This document shows, piece after piece, positions 21,501-29,923 of a DNA stretch of 64,000 bases; position 1 is the first letter of the stretch, and the number at the start of each line of letters is the position of its first letter. Both the position numbers and the translations under genes were made by a program. The notes under the pieces are model-generated. The model saw nothing but the letters and a program-made list of their open reading frames with translations, had not been told where the DNA came from and searched no databases. Source of the stretch: Bacteroidia bacterium (GTDB taxonomy: Bacteria > Bacteroidota > Bacteroidia > CAILMK01 > JBBDIG01). The stretch is taken from contig JBBDIG010000019.1 of the NCBI GenBank assembly GCA_040880525.1, forward strand, positions 1-64,000. The letters run 5' to 3'.

Positions 21501-24500
21501 ATTTTATTGGATAATGTATCAAATTTAACGCTCCAGCATCTGACGGTCCGCGCTATTGGAACATTTAAGAATGTTTTGGTAATAAAAACCTTAGTGCAAA
21601 ATGTAAATATTCTTAACAGCAGGCTGGAAGGGGATCTACCTATTATTGGAAGTGAATTTACCGATAAAGATTTTTTAATTGCAAATAACCGTTTGCTGGG
21701 TGCATCTTCAGGTATTTTCTTAAAAATGAAAAGCAGCGAAATATGCAGAAGCAGTCTTAACAATACTACTATTTACAATAATTCATCTAATGAAATACAT
21801 GTAGAAGGCGCATTGAATCTTAAAATACTAAATAACAAAATAGCTGCTGGCGATAATGGAATAACATTACACAATACCGATAGTGGATTGCAGGTGATTG
21901 GCAATTATGTTTATAATGTAGAAAGAACGGCACTTGAAATACGAAACACCGAAAATCATGCAGACAAGCCTGGCCTTGTAGCCAATAATTTTCTTCATTC
22001 AAAAGGACAAGGACATACTTTCTTAATGTTTAACAATGAGTTCTTTGACGTATTTCACAACTCCGTTCATTTAAGTGGGGATACTGCTGACTCCAATAAA
22101 TATGCTTTTACCGTCCAATTTGATCTCAACGACCGCGTTCTCAATAATATCTTTATGAACAGCAGCGGTGGCCCTGTTGTGTGGTATGACGAGGTAGCAC
22201 TTCTATCAGATTATAATAATTTTTATGGTTCGCCCTGTATTTTTGGCCGCTTTGAAGATTTCGATTTTCCTGCCAACTTATCAGCGTGGCAAACCACTAC
22301 TGGCTTTGACCTAAATTCCTATGAGACAGACCCTAAATTTCTCAACGATACAGATTTACACGTTACTTCTCTGGTGCTCAATGGTGTAGGCACTCCGGTT
22401 TCTGTAACCAATGATATTGATGGAGAAGCCCGCGCCAACCCACCTGATATTGGTGCTGATGAATTTACGCCTGTTGGTATGCCTTATGCCGGAGGAACGT
22501 ACGCTGTTCCAACCGATTTTCCCTCCATACAATCAGCGATGGATTCTTTTGCCAGGCATGGCATAGACGGGAACGTGATCCTGAATATCGCCCCGGGCAC
22601 ATACAACGAGCAGATAGAAATTCAGTTTATTTACCGTGCTTCACCTGAAGATAGTCTCATTATTCAATCTTCAACAGGTGATAGCGCTGATGTAGTGATA
22701 CAGTCTGCTTTCACCCCTGTTGTATTAAAGGATGTTGGCGCTTTAACGCTTCAGCATTTGACACTTCGAAGTACGAACAGCTCCACTGTGATAGCATTTC
22801 AAAAAAATTTATATAGGATAAAAATTCTGAATAATTTAATGGAAAGTCTTGGTAGTACGAGTATTTATGGAGAAAACTTTCAGGCTTCGGATATTTTAAT
22901 TGCGAATAATAAATTAAACGGTGTCCGTTTCTTAATTAATAACACTTGTGCCGGGCTAAATACCAATGTAATTATTGAGAATAATGTATCCGGCAGCAGC
23001 ATTACCGTAGATGGAATTAACGGTCTGAAAATACGGGATAATGTATTGACCCAAGGTTCCCTTACCCTGAGCAATACCGATAGCGGGTTGATGGTAACAG
23101 GCAACCATGTGTATAACGGACACCCTGCGTTGACCATTAACTCATCCACTAATTCTTTAGCCAACCGAGGTTTAGTGGCCAATAATTTCTTTCATTCCAG
23201 TGGTAGTGGTCATGGAATGCATATAAGATTGGCTGAATATCTTGACCTCTTTCATAATTCGGTGAATAAGACAAATAATAGCAATAGTAACAATTACACG
23301 CTGCTAATAGAATTTGGGAGCGATAATAGAATCTATAACAACATATTTGTGAACAGCGGTGGTGGACGGGTGATGTGGTACAATGAAGAATCAAGTCTTA
23401 TTTCCGATTATAATAACTTCTACACCACGGGCAGCATCCTTGGCCGATACAACGATCCCTTCAGCTTCGGGGTGAGCTTCGATGCTGATCTATCTGATTG
23501 GCAAAGCAACTTCGGAGGCCATGACCACAACTCCTTTTCGGTTGACCCCGGCTTTGTGAACGACACCGACTTGCACGTAAGCGCAACGGAACTTAATGGA
23601 ACGGGCATAACGACTAACCGCGTAACGGTGGATTTTGACAAGGAAACCCGAGGCATTCCTCCTGATATTGGGGCTGATGAATTTATTGGGAACTGTCCGG
23701 GAGTTGTTATTTCCTTCACGATTAAAAACCCATCCTGCCACGGTGACAATGATGCATACATAAAAGTATATGTAACCGGTGGAGCAGCACCCTATCTATT
23801 TGCGTGGTCCCATGGTCAAACGGGCGACAGCATTGGAAATCTACATCCAACCCGGTACTTTCTCACCACAACAGATACGAACGGATGCAAATACTTCGAC
23901 ACAATAGATATTATCAATCCTGAACCACTGACTATTACAGCGAGTATAACGGATGCATCCGGTGCCGGAACCGCTGACGGAGCCATTGACCTAATGCCAA
24001 CAGGGGGGACACAACCATACAGCTTCCTTTGGAGCAATAACGCGACATCGGAGGATTTATCGGGCATTGATCGCGGTACTTATAAGGTGGTTCTGACAGA
24101 TTCAAATGGCTGCCAGGATTCCGCTGAGTTCCTCGTAGAGATCATATCAATTACGCCTGTGGTAAAAATATCACCATCTGATAGCTTAGGCTCAGCCCGC
24201 GCAGGATTCTCCACAGCCATTCATGGCGACTGGGCTGTAGCAGGAGCTCCACTTGATACTACTTATGGACCTAAATCAGGTGCTGCCTACATTTACCAAA
24301 AGGTGGGTGGTTCATGGACAAGCTATGAAAAGATCACCTCCACTTCTAACCAGGCAGGCGATAAGTTCGGGTCCGCAGTTGGCATTGACGATACCCTTGC
24401 CATCATCGGGGCACCAGAAGAAAACAGTCTCGGCTTTGGTACTGGTGCAGCTTATGTTTTTGCCCGAAGGAATGGCGCTTGGGTAGAACTTCAAACCCTG

Positions 24501-25661
24501 ACTGCCCCAGCCATCAAGCGTGGTGATTTCTATGGGTACGATGTGGCTATATTTGGAGATCGCATCGCTATTGGAAGTATTGGTGCTGACCTATCAGGCT
24601 ATTCCCAGTCCGGTGCTGTTTACATTTATGAAAGAACCGGTGGAACCTGGGCACATACGCATTCCCTGTTGCCGAATGACGTAAACCACAACGACTACAC
24701 CGGCTTCTCCGTAGATATGTACGGGGATCGCGTGGTGGCAGGATCGCCCACCAAAAACTCCGGATTGCTGACAAAGGCCGGTGCTGCTTACGTCTGGAAA
24801 TATGATGGCGCAGGCAACTGGGTACAAGAAAGTAAGCTGGTTTCTAATGACCTGGATACCCGCGACTCTTTCGGCATTTCTGTGGGCATTGTGGACAGCT
24901 CCGTAATCGTGGGCGCTTATGGCGATGATGATGACGGCAACAACTCCGGCTCTGCCTACATCTTCCAGAAAGGAGCAAGCACTTATTCTCAAACAGGCAA
25001 ACTCACCGCTGGCGATGGCGATGCCAACCATCTGTTCGGCCATTCCGTAGGCATTACACGTGACACCGCGATTGTTGGCGCTTATGCTGACGACCACAGT
25101 GGCATTCGTTCAGGTTCTGCCTATCTCTTTGCCAACAGTGGCGGCTGGGGCCAGTTCAAAAAGCTGGTAGCACCTACGCCTGGCGCGTATGAAGATTATG
25201 GATTCTCTGTGGATGCCTCTCAGGACTGGGCAATGGTAGGTGCAAAGGGTGATGGCGAAGTAGCTGCCCTGGCGGGAGCCGTGTATTTCTATCACCTGCC
25301 GTCTGTTCCTACGCCTATTATGGTTCAGAATGAGGAAAACCTCTTCGACAACCAGGGAAAAGAAGCAGAAGCCGGGAATGACCAGGCAATCTCAGCCAAT
25401 GAAATCACGGATGAGTACAATGCGAACCTGGACAGAATTACGGTATATCCTAATCCGGCCCGCGACAGGCACGACATCAACATCAGTATACCCGAAGGCA
25501 AAGAAGCCCAGGTGCAGATTATAGATGCAGCAGGCAACTTCGTGGTAAACCGCTTTGAGTATGGACCCATGAAGATCCACAACCTCCGGGCTGGCGTTTA
25601 CTTCCTGCGCATCCAGATTGATGCACATGTGGTACACAGGAAAATAGTTGTAGTTAAATAA
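18549..25661 (+). CDS. Giant T9SS-secreted beta-helix / FG-GAP protein, third paralogue
   Basis: The product is 2,370 residues with a signal peptide (MKTPTL...SIMAQ) and the same layout as the gene before it. Four beta-helix modules open near nt 18618, 19933, 21245 and 22480. Two SprB-like repeats (about 23695-24150), seven FG-GAP blades (about 24160-25315) and a T9SS type A sorting domain (about 25435-25658) follow. The first module is nearly the same as in the second paralogue, with long identical DNA stretches (for example around 18890-19000). The gap to the preceding gene is 142 bp with no clear terminator, so some read-through is possible. The role is inferred only from domains: a secreted surface protein. 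Confidence 0.93.
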   Translation: MKTPTLILGLFLLFGFTSIMAQPLNGSYSIDAGMATGGTNYQTFNDAVSDLTANGISGNVIFNIASGTYTEQVTIPWISGTSPTDSIIFQSATGDSTDVVLTYNASSSANYTLQLDSTAYITFQNLTLRASNLTYGRVVLFTDYVKSIHFRNNHILGQDANAASNTILIYGNAIRGSHLEFSNNRIEEGANGIYLNFQGSSRGTHITIANNFILDNFSRGVDLTRINFLNIIGNKITTDDEATGYIGIYLFDIDSGIRVVGNNVYDVKNVALYLQFSENSSTDRGLIANNFFHARDNGDAVMLIRSNEYLDIFHNSVHRSDDANQDDYALEFQFGNNNRIWNNNIANTGGGPAIYYHRPGSLVSDYNNLYVPGCNLGRYTSPVSPFTDYAVAGLPEWQSVTGFDANSLNANPAFVNDTNLHSSSIALAGAGVYTGLVSEDIDGQPRNNPPAIGADEIIGQVPYSAGTYAVPNDFATIQAAADSFASYGISGHVVLNIAPGTYNEQVEFRYIPRASQNDSVIIQSSTQDSSDVIIEFTSIQSEANWTVMLKEVAGITLQYLTIRASGTTYGRALVFEKRMENINILNNLIVGPDVTIANTNASLFYGEDIFSAGNLRIKHNMIRGGSQGISLVFSNSTNCISGSTIVANNILKSNYNGGIFIENSYFLQLLKNTITSTHNYANYTGIELINNDSALAVIGNQVYNVMNHAMRLESSDNSPSARGLVSNNFFHSHGTGDGVVLINNQNLDIFHNSVHKSMNADVEDYAFVEQLGNNNRILNNIFANSGGGPAINYDRSDNLISDYNNFYSTACNLGRYYDLVITDPQYYGDLVEWQSITGLDSSSYAVHPAFLNDSDLHTTSFILNNAGTHTGRVPMDFDDEPRNNPPDIGADEFIPSGLGPYTTGSYAVPTDFLNIQSAVDSFTLRGIDGNVILNIEPGTYYEQVKISSIPTTSHLDSLVVQSATEDSADVTIEFAAASSDSNWTILLDNVSNLTLQHLTVRAIGTFKNVLVIKTLVQNVNILNSRLEGDLPIIGSEFTDKDFLIANNRLLGASSGIFLKMKSSEICRSSLNNTTIYNNSSNEIHVEGALNLKILNNKIAAGDNGITLHNTDSGLQVIGNYVYNVERTALEIRNTENHADKPGLVANNFLHSKGQGHTFLMFNNEFFDVFHNSVHLSGDTADSNKYAFTVQFDLNDRVLNNIFMNSSGGPVVWYDEVALLSDYNNFYGSPCIFGRFEDFDFPANLSAWQTTTGFDLNSYETDPKFLNDTDLHVTSLVLNGVGTPVSVTNDIDGEARANPPDIGADEFTPVGMPYAGGTYAVPTDFPSIQSAMDSFARHGIDGNVILNIAPGTYNEQIEIQFIYRASPEDSLIIQSSTGDSADVVIQSAFTPVVLKDVGALTLQHLTLRSTNSSTVIAFQKNLYRIKILNNLMESLGSTSIYGENFQASDILIANNKLNGVRFLINNTCAGLNTNVIIENNVSGSSITVDGINGLKIRDNVLTQGSLTLSNTDSGLMVTGNHVYNGHPALTINSSTNSLANRGLVANNFFHSSGSGHGMHIRLAEYLDLFHNSVNKTNNSNSNNYTLLIEFGSDNRIYNNIFVNSGGGRVMWYNEESSLISDYNNFYTTGSILGRYNDPFSFGVSFDADLSDWQSNFGGHDHNSFSVDPGFVNDTDLHVSATELNGTGITTNRVTVDFDKETRGIPPDIGADEFIGNCPGVVISFTIKNPSCHGDNDAYIKVYVTGGAAPYLFAWSHGQTGDSIGNLHPTRYFLTTTDTNGCKYFDTIDIINPEPLTITASITDASGAGTADGAIDLMPTGGTQPYSFLWSNNATSEDLSGIDRGTYKVVLTDSNGCQDSAEFLVEIISITPVVKISPSDSLGSARAGFSTAIHGDWAVAGAPLDTTYGPKSGAAYIYQKVGGSWTSYEKITSTSNQAGDKFGSAVGIDDTLAIIGAPEENSLGFGTGAAYVFARRNGAWVELQTLTAPAIKRGDFYGYDVAIFGDRIAIGSIGADLSGYSQSGAVYIYERTGGTWAHTHSLLPNDVNHNDYTGFSVDMYGDRVVAGSPTKNSGLLTKAGAAYVWKYDGAGNWVQESKLVSNDLDTRDSFGISVGIVDSSVIVGAYGDDDDGNNSGSAYIFQKGASTYSQTGKLTAGDGDANHLFGHSVGITRDTAIVGAYADDHSGIRSGSAYLFANSGGWGQFKKLVAPTPGAYEDYGFSVDASQDWAMVGAKGDGEVAALAGAVYFYHLPSVPTPIMVQNEENLFDNQGKEAEAGNDQAISANEITDEYNANLDRITVYPNPARDRHDINISIPEGKEAQVQIIDAAGNFVVNRFEYGPMKIHNLRAGVYFLRIQIDAHVVHRKIVVVK

Positions 25662-25681
25662 TAATCAAATACCACTTTTTC

Positions 25682-25724
25682 AAAAAGGGCTGCTTCTACA
25701 AAAGGTAGCCCTTTTTATTTTTTT
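25682..25724 (+). terminator. Rho-independent terminator of the third giant gene
   Basis: The stem AAAAGGGCT / AGCCCTTTT is followed by a long T-rich run (TTTTTATTTTTTT). The sequence before it (CAAATACCACTTTTT) is shared with the region after the first giant gene. Confidence 0.8.
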
Positions 25725-25875
25725 GAGAAATAGCAACAACATTTGTATTTGAGGCAGTGAATATAACTCTTCGGAATTGGCTAATGCTTTTCTCCTGTAT
25801 TTCTATAATAATTTCATTCGTTCCAGATTTCATAATAACACATAAATTCATACGTGTCCTTATACACCTTTGATT

Positions 25876-26217
25876 CTAACAGTCCTCTCCAAATGCTTGT
25901 ATCGCGTCACGGTCGGGAACGTCCGGCCACAATAAATTAACGGAATAATAAATATAAACAATAACAAAAAGAAAGATCATTACTATATAAACCCCAGGTT
26001 TTTTAGTCCTCCATGACCCCAGGTAAATCAGGATGAATAAAATTACTGGTGAAATTAATCCTAAATTCTCGGCTAATTCTTCGTTTTCATATATTACTTC
26101 ACAACCATAAAAACTCGAATCCTGGATTCCGATAGCATCTCCACGGGTTGTATTATAAATTATAAGAGAAGCCGGAAAAATTAAAAGTATTAAAAAAATC
26201 TTTTCGAAATAAATCAT
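25876..26217 (-). CDS. Small hypothetical membrane protein
   Basis: The product is 113 residues from the start at 26217 (MIYFEKIFLILLIF...). A longer version from 26253 adds 12 residues, but its start lies inside a duplicated fragment of the exonuclease gene, so the shorter start is preferred. Three hydrophobic segments are visible: residues about 2-20, 50-67 and 76-93, the last being VYIVMIFLFVIVYIYYSV. Two Cys (one in YGCEV, one at the end in GEDC) lie outside them. I recognise no family. It stands alone between the giant-gene terminator and the duplicated exonuclease fragment. Confidence 0.6.
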   Translation of the reverse strand: MIYFEKIFLILLIFPASLIIYNTTRGDAIGIQDSSFYGCEVIYENEELAENLGLISPVILFILIYLGSWRTKKPGVYIVMIFLFVIVYIYYSVNLLWPDVPDRDAIQAFGEDC

Positions 26218-26243
26218 AACTGGATATTTAAGATTGGACCTTT

Positions 26244-26322
26244 TACTCCACATAAATCACAGCACTTTTAGGAAGAGTTGTGCCTCAGTTACCACGTCTC
26301 TGGCGCAGTAGCGGTTATGCGA
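26244..26322 (-). pseudogene. Duplicated, decayed 3' end of the exonuclease gene
   Basis: About 80 bp align in the same orientation with the last ~110 bp of the exonuclease gene at 26787-26896. The match starts in the ACTCCACATAAATCAC segment that holds the stop codon region, then an internal deletion of about 30 bp, then GAGTTGTG, TTACCACGTCT and GGCGCAGTAGCGG. It cannot encode a protein. Together with the intact gene end it brackets the VOC gene as a direct repeat. Confidence 0.75.
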
Positions 26323-26716
26323 TTTGTGCCGGCTTAATACCAGTAGCAGCAGTAACTTCAACCGTATGCCCATCCGGATCATGGGTGTCGATGGAGTGAT
26401 AAAATATGTGATCGCTGAAGCGGTATTTAATACCTTCCTTATCGTAGTGTGCTTTTACATCTTCAAGTTCATCTAATGGAACATTAAAAGCAAAATGATC
26501 TATCCCAATTCCCTGGCGCTGCAATGCCGTTCGGTTATCAGCTTCAGAGGCTGGAAAAATGGCAATACCTGTATCTCCCGCCATCAGGAAAACCGGCACT
26601 CCCTCCCATTCAGGCGGGGAGAACCGTGCAAGCTTTAACACGCGCTGATACCAATCAACCGAGCGTTTAACATCCGATACCCGAATGGCTACATGGTCTA
26701 AATGTCGTATTTTCAT
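26315..26716 (-). CDS. VOC-family (glyoxalase/bleomycin-resistance-like) protein
   Basis: The product is 133 residues from MKIRHLDHVAIRVSDVKRS. The frame stays open upstream to 26797, but those residues overlap the exonuclease 3' end and do not look like this family. The single VOC domain has the usual opening (LDHVAIRVSD, residues 5-14), a central GIDHFAFNV (about 71-80) and the closing HDPDGHTVEV, the customary site of a metal-binding Glu. His-8, His-74 and the final Glu are candidate metal ligands. Members are metal-dependent lyases, dioxygenases or drug-binding proteins; the substrate cannot be told here. The gene is bracketed by two copies of the exonuclease gene end, suggesting arrival or duplication by recombination. 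Confidence 0.85.
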   Translation of the reverse strand: MKIRHLDHVAIRVSDVKRSVDWYQRVLKLARFSPPEWEGVPVFLMAGDTGIAIFPASEADNRTALQRQGIGIDHFAFNVPLDELEDVKAHYDKEGIKYRFSDHIFYHSIDTHDPDGHTVEVTAATGIKPAQIA

Positions 26717-26786
26717 AATGTCTATTAATATTATTTTAAAACCTGTATTAAAATAAAAGAGTGACCGGTATTTTTCATAATTCCCT

Positions 26787-27518
26787 TCACTCCACATAAA
26801 TCACATCTTCTTCTTTCAGCAATTCCAGGCCGCGCATTTTCAGGAGGAGTTGTGCTACCGTTACCACGTCTTTGGCGCAGTAGCGGCTTATCCGGTCCAG
26901 ATCTCGCTCCTGCCAGTACACCCGGCCTACATCGCTGCCGTTGATATCGTCTTTGGGTGAAGGGATGCCAAAAGCAGCAGCCAGAAGCGTGAGGGAGGTG
27001 TAGTTCTTATAATCACCAAACCGCCACAACTGCATCGTGTCCAGAAGGTGGTTCAGTTCCCAGCTTTTGCGGCCAGCTACGTTCAGCATTGCGGGCAACT
27101 TCAGTCCGTTGATGAGCATGCGCCTGCCGAGATAGGGAAAGTCGAATTCGCGACCATTATGAGCGCAGAGGTAGCTGCCTTTGCCGCCAAAATGATTTTG
27201 AAGCAATGCAGTAAATGACTGCAAAAGTTGCCGCTCATCATCTCCGCAATAGCTCTTGATGCGGAAACTGTACCCGCCCTTTTCGCGTTTCAGATAGCCT
27301 GCGGAGATACAGGCCACTTTTCCGAATTCCGCATAAATGCCAGCTCTTTCGTAGAGCGTTTCAGGGCTTACCGGTTCCGGTGCATTCCGGTTCAGGAAGT
27401 TGCACTTATGGCACCACAACTCCTTGAAATTTTCCTGCAACTCTTCATAGGTGGCTTTGGCTGGAACCGTTTCAATATCCAGCACCAGCACTTTTTCGAG
27501 GTTAATATCATCTAGCAT
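26787..27518 (-). CDS. DEDDy 3'-5' exonuclease (DNA polymerase B exonuclease-like)
   Basis: The product is 243 residues and matches the predicted exonuclease family related to the proofreading domain of B-family polymerases. The acidic motifs are visible: Exo I DIET (Asp14, Glu16), Exo II HNGREFDFPYL (Asp126), Exo III YCAKD (Tyr213, Asp217), as expected for the DEDDy type. It should remove 3' nucleotides from DNA, or perhaps RNA, in two-metal fashion; the cellular task is unknown. The stop codon (TGA at 26787-26789) sits in a segment copied at 26244. It is separate from the next gene upstream (64 bp gap). Confidence 0.88.
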   Translation of the reverse strand: MLDDINLEKVLVLDIETVPAKATYEELQENFKELWCHKCNFLNRNAPEPVSPETLYERAGIYAEFGKVACISAGYLKREKGGYSFRIKSYCGDDERQLLQSFTALLQNHFGGKGSYLCAHNGREFDFPYLGRRMLINGLKLPAMLNVAGRKSWELNHLLDTMQLWRFGDYKNYTSLTLLAAAFGIPSPKDDINGSDVGRVYWQERDLDRISRYCAKDVVTVAQLLLKMRGLELLKEEDVIYVE

Positions 27519-27582
27519 TTTATCAAAATATTTGATGGTTCGCTGCCCAAATTAATAAAACACCGGCAGATGATGCATGAAG

Positions 27583-28218
27583 CTACTCCTCGGCAGTATA
27601 GGCGAGCATATAGCCGTCAATCCTTTCGAAGTGTACCTCATAATTCCTGATGAAATTGTTTTTATGGATTGTGGCCTTTAGGGTTTCCGCAGTAATATCA
27701 AAAGGATGGACTCGGATATGACTCCTGAAATTGAGTTGCCCCTGGCCATATAGCTTGAACAGGCTCTCCTTAGCACACCAAATCGCGTATAGCTGCTCTA
27801 CCTCTGTTGCGGGTTTCAGGAAATCCTGCTCCTGTGGCGTGACAAAGCGGGGGGCAATTTTCCGGATCTTATCCTTTACCATTTCAATATCAATCCCCAC
27901 CCGGCTCTTGCCGATAATCGCAGCCGCATAACAGAAGGAATGGGAAAGAGAAACCTCAAAGGGGAAATTAACCAAGGCCGGTTTACCATTTTCATCCGTT
28001 GTCATTTCAATAAAATGATCCGTTTGCAGCAATTGCCTCAGGAGCACTCGGCTACCCAGCCATTGCATTCTCCGGGACGCTCCGTTTAATGTCAGGAAAA
28101 GTGCCTTCTCCTGGTCATTAAACTGAAGATATTGCAAAAGCTCCTCTGGTGTTTCGGTGAGCTTCCAGAGACCCAGACGCGAGCCGTTATCAAGGTTTCG
28201 TATGAATTGCAGTGGCAA
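27583..28218 (-). CDS. 4'-phosphopantetheinyl transferase (Sfp-like)
   Basis: The product is 211 residues. It transfers phosphopantetheine from CoA to a Ser of carrier proteins. The diagnostic motifs are all present: LSHS (residues 91-94), VGIDIE (107-112; Asp109 and Glu111 region binds Mg) and WCAKESLFK (147-155). The length fits the Sfp class more than the short AcpS class. The start is a TTG at 28216-28218; no in-frame ATG precedes it before an upstream stop. A TTTG / TAGATTTG promoter sits 30-60 bp upstream. No carrier protein or synthase lies nearby. Confidence 0.9.
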   Translation of the reverse strand: MPLQFIRNLDNGSRLGLWKLTETPEELLQYLQFNDQEKALFLTLNGASRRMQWLGSRVLLRQLLQTDHFIEMTTDENGKPALVNFPFEVSLSHSFCYAAAIIGKSRVGIDIEMVKDKIRKIAPRFVTPQEQDFLKPATEVEQLYAIWCAKESLFKLYGQGQLNFRSHIRVHPFDITAETLKATIHKNNFIRNYEVHFERIDGYMLAYTAEE

Positions 28219-28249
28219 ATCGAAGTAGGTTGAATTTATATAACAACCG

Positions 28250-28278
28250 CAAATCTAATTGTAGAAAACTTAAACAAA
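28250..28278 (-). promoter_or_regulatory. Bacteroidota-type promoter of the phosphopantetheinyl transferase gene
   Basis: Read on the minus strand, TTTG (28275-28278) and TAGATTTG (28250-28257) are 17 bp apart, fitting the -33 and -7 consensus of Bacteroidota housekeeping sigma factors. The TTG start codon lies about 32 bp downstream. Confidence 0.6.
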
Positions 28279-28380
28279 ATGATGCGCGTTTGACAAGTGC
28301 GCCTGTGATCACTGTTTTAAATTCGCAGCCTTTTCAATTAATAAACCGGTACAACAAAATTTTTAAAATAATAGAGGGAA

Positions 28381-29295
28381 ATGAAGATCTCAGTTTCTAA
28401 AACTGGCGAGCTGGCCGGGCACCGCGATTCAATTTACTGCCTTGCCCCAGGCCCGGATACAGATAGTTTTTATTCAGGCGCGGGCGATGGATTGATCGTG
28501 AAGTGGAATCTGGCGGAGGGACACAATGGCAAAGTGGTGGCTGAGACTGAGGGGGCTGTGTATGCGATGCAATACCTGAAAGATTCGAACCGGCTGCTGG
28601 CCGGCACCAACTCCGGAGTTATAATCATGCTGGATCTGGAGGCTAATCAACTGGTGACGCAGGCGAAACTGAACCACGGCATTTTTGACCTGAAAGTTGT
28701 GCCGGGACAGGATTTCATGATCGTGGCAGGAGCGGAGGGTTATCTCAAATTGTTGCTGGTGGATACGCTTCAGGAGCTGCTCACTTTACGGCCATCCCAG
28801 CGAAATGCCCGCTGCATTGCGCTGCATCCTTCACAACCCGTTTGCGCCATAGGTTTTAGTGATGGCGATATACGCGTTTTCTCTTCTCACGACCTGAAGC
28901 CCTTCTTCCGGTTCGAGGGCCACCAATTCTCCACTTTCTGCCTGCAATTTACCCAGGACGAAATACGGCTGCTTTCCGGTGGCCGGGATGCACACCTGAA
29001 ATCATGGCTTATACACGAAGAATATGCGCCCCAACTTGAGGTGCCTGCACACCTGTTTACCATCAACAGAATTGCGCAACAACCAGGGGGACGGCTTTTG
29101 GCAACCGCAAGCCGGGATAAGTCTGTGAAAATATGGGACAGCCGCAGCTTCGAATTGCTTAAGGTAATTGACGCGGAAAAATTCAATGCCCATGTCCATT
29201 CAGTCAACCACCTCATCTGGCTTGACGAGGAAAGGCTGGTGACGGCAGGAGATGATAAAAGGATTTTAGTTTGGCGGATAATTATTGAGGAATAA
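28381..29295 (+). CDS. WD40-repeat beta-propeller protein
   Basis: The product is 304 residues with no signal peptide, so probably cytoplasmic. WD40 blades are visible: an opening TGELAGHRDSIYCLAPGP, then repeated GDGLIVKWNL, GFSDGDIRVFSS, GGRDAHLKSWLI, ASRDKSVKIWDS and AGDDKRILVWRI ends, about 40 residues apart. The size allows one seven-bladed propeller with nothing attached. Such proteins serve as binding platforms; the partner is not evident. It is read divergently from the phosphopantetheinyl transferase gene. Confidence 0.88.
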   Translation: MKISVSKTGELAGHRDSIYCLAPGPDTDSFYSGAGDGLIVKWNLAEGHNGKVVAETEGAVYAMQYLKDSNRLLAGTNSGVIIMLDLEANQLVTQAKLNHGIFDLKVVPGQDFMIVAGAEGYLKLLLVDTLQELLTLRPSQRNARCIALHPSQPVCAIGFSDGDIRVFSSHDLKPFFRFEGHQFSTFCLQFTQDEIRLLSGGRDAHLKSWLIHEEYAPQLEVPAHLFTINRIAQQPGGRLLATASRDKSVKIWDSRSFELLKVIDAEKFNAHVHSVNHLIWLDEERLVTAGDDKRILVWRIIIEE

Positions 29296-29344
29296 TATTT
29301 TGCAGATCTGAAAATTTTAATGTAATTCAGTTTTTTTAATCTTA

Positions 29345-29786
29345 TTACAACTCAATCTGTTCGGCCTTCTGACTAATCAAATTTTTATACTCCTCCTTCA
29401 TTTTATTCGGCAGAAAACTGACATCAATAAAATTCATCCAGTCAGCGATACTTCCGGCCATGCGGGAGAAAATGTTCTCTATAGCATTGGCGTCAAGGGA
29501 GAACCGGTTCATTGCTACTTCAAAATCCCTGTCGCTTCAGTTTTTTCTTCTTTCCATTTAATGTGAGGGCAAGTTCTTCGTCATCACCTTTTACGATTAA
29601 TGCCGAAGAAACCAAATCATAAGCAGGACATAGCGTATATCCAATTTCGGTATGTTTTAAAAGCGAAAAATTCTTGAGATGCATATAAGCGTAAAGGAAG
29701 AAAGTCTCCTCAACCAGGAGGGGCTTACAGTTAGCCTCTATAGTATCCAGAAATATCCGGTCGTTATTGACTACGGAGCTATCCAT
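29345..29786 (-). pseudogene. HipA-like serine/threonine kinase remnant (truncated and frameshifted)
   Basis: The reading frame from about 29786 carries YMHLKNFSLL, CPAYDLVSSA and DDEELALTLNGKKKK, all typical of the C-lobe of HipA kinases. It ends at TGA near 29520. A one-base shift continues the family sequence (SDRDFEVAMNRFSLD ... WMNFIDVSFLP ... QKAEQIEL) to the stop at 29345. The 5' half is missing: the sequence stops at the edge of the tRNA-derived array. In the usual N-x-D-x-H-x-K-N motif the catalytic Asp is replaced (AYMHLKN). No HipB partner is present. It is therefore dead as a toxin. Confidence 0.75.
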
Positions 29787-29845
29787 TTCCCCGGTCTTTC
29801 CGGTGTAATACCGGAATGCTCTGAACCAACTGAGCTAAACTCATG

Positions 29846-29922
29846 TGGGAGTTGAGGGATTCGAACCCCCGACCCTTCCGGTGTAATACCGGAATGCGCT
29901 GAACCAACTGAGCTAAACTCGT
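29846..29922 (-). pseudogene. tRNA-Val-like pseudogene (hairpin anticodon arm)
   Basis: This 77-nt unit keeps the D-arm region, T arm and 3' acceptor strand of tRNA-Val. The anticodon arm is two nt longer than normal and forms a 7-bp stem. Taken as a 6-bp stem with a 7-nt loop, the central triplet is TTA and position 33 is A rather than the near-invariant U. The D stem has a T-C mismatch (GCTC / GCGC), and the first two acceptor pairs are lost. Decoding function is unlikely. Confidence 0.65.
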
Positions 29923-29923
29923 G

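Noticed and set aside
26717-26797. Extended N-terminus of the VOC protein (MWSEGNYEK...)
   Set aside because: These residues overlap the end of the exonuclease gene and are not part of the VOC fold; MKIRHLDH is the standard family start.
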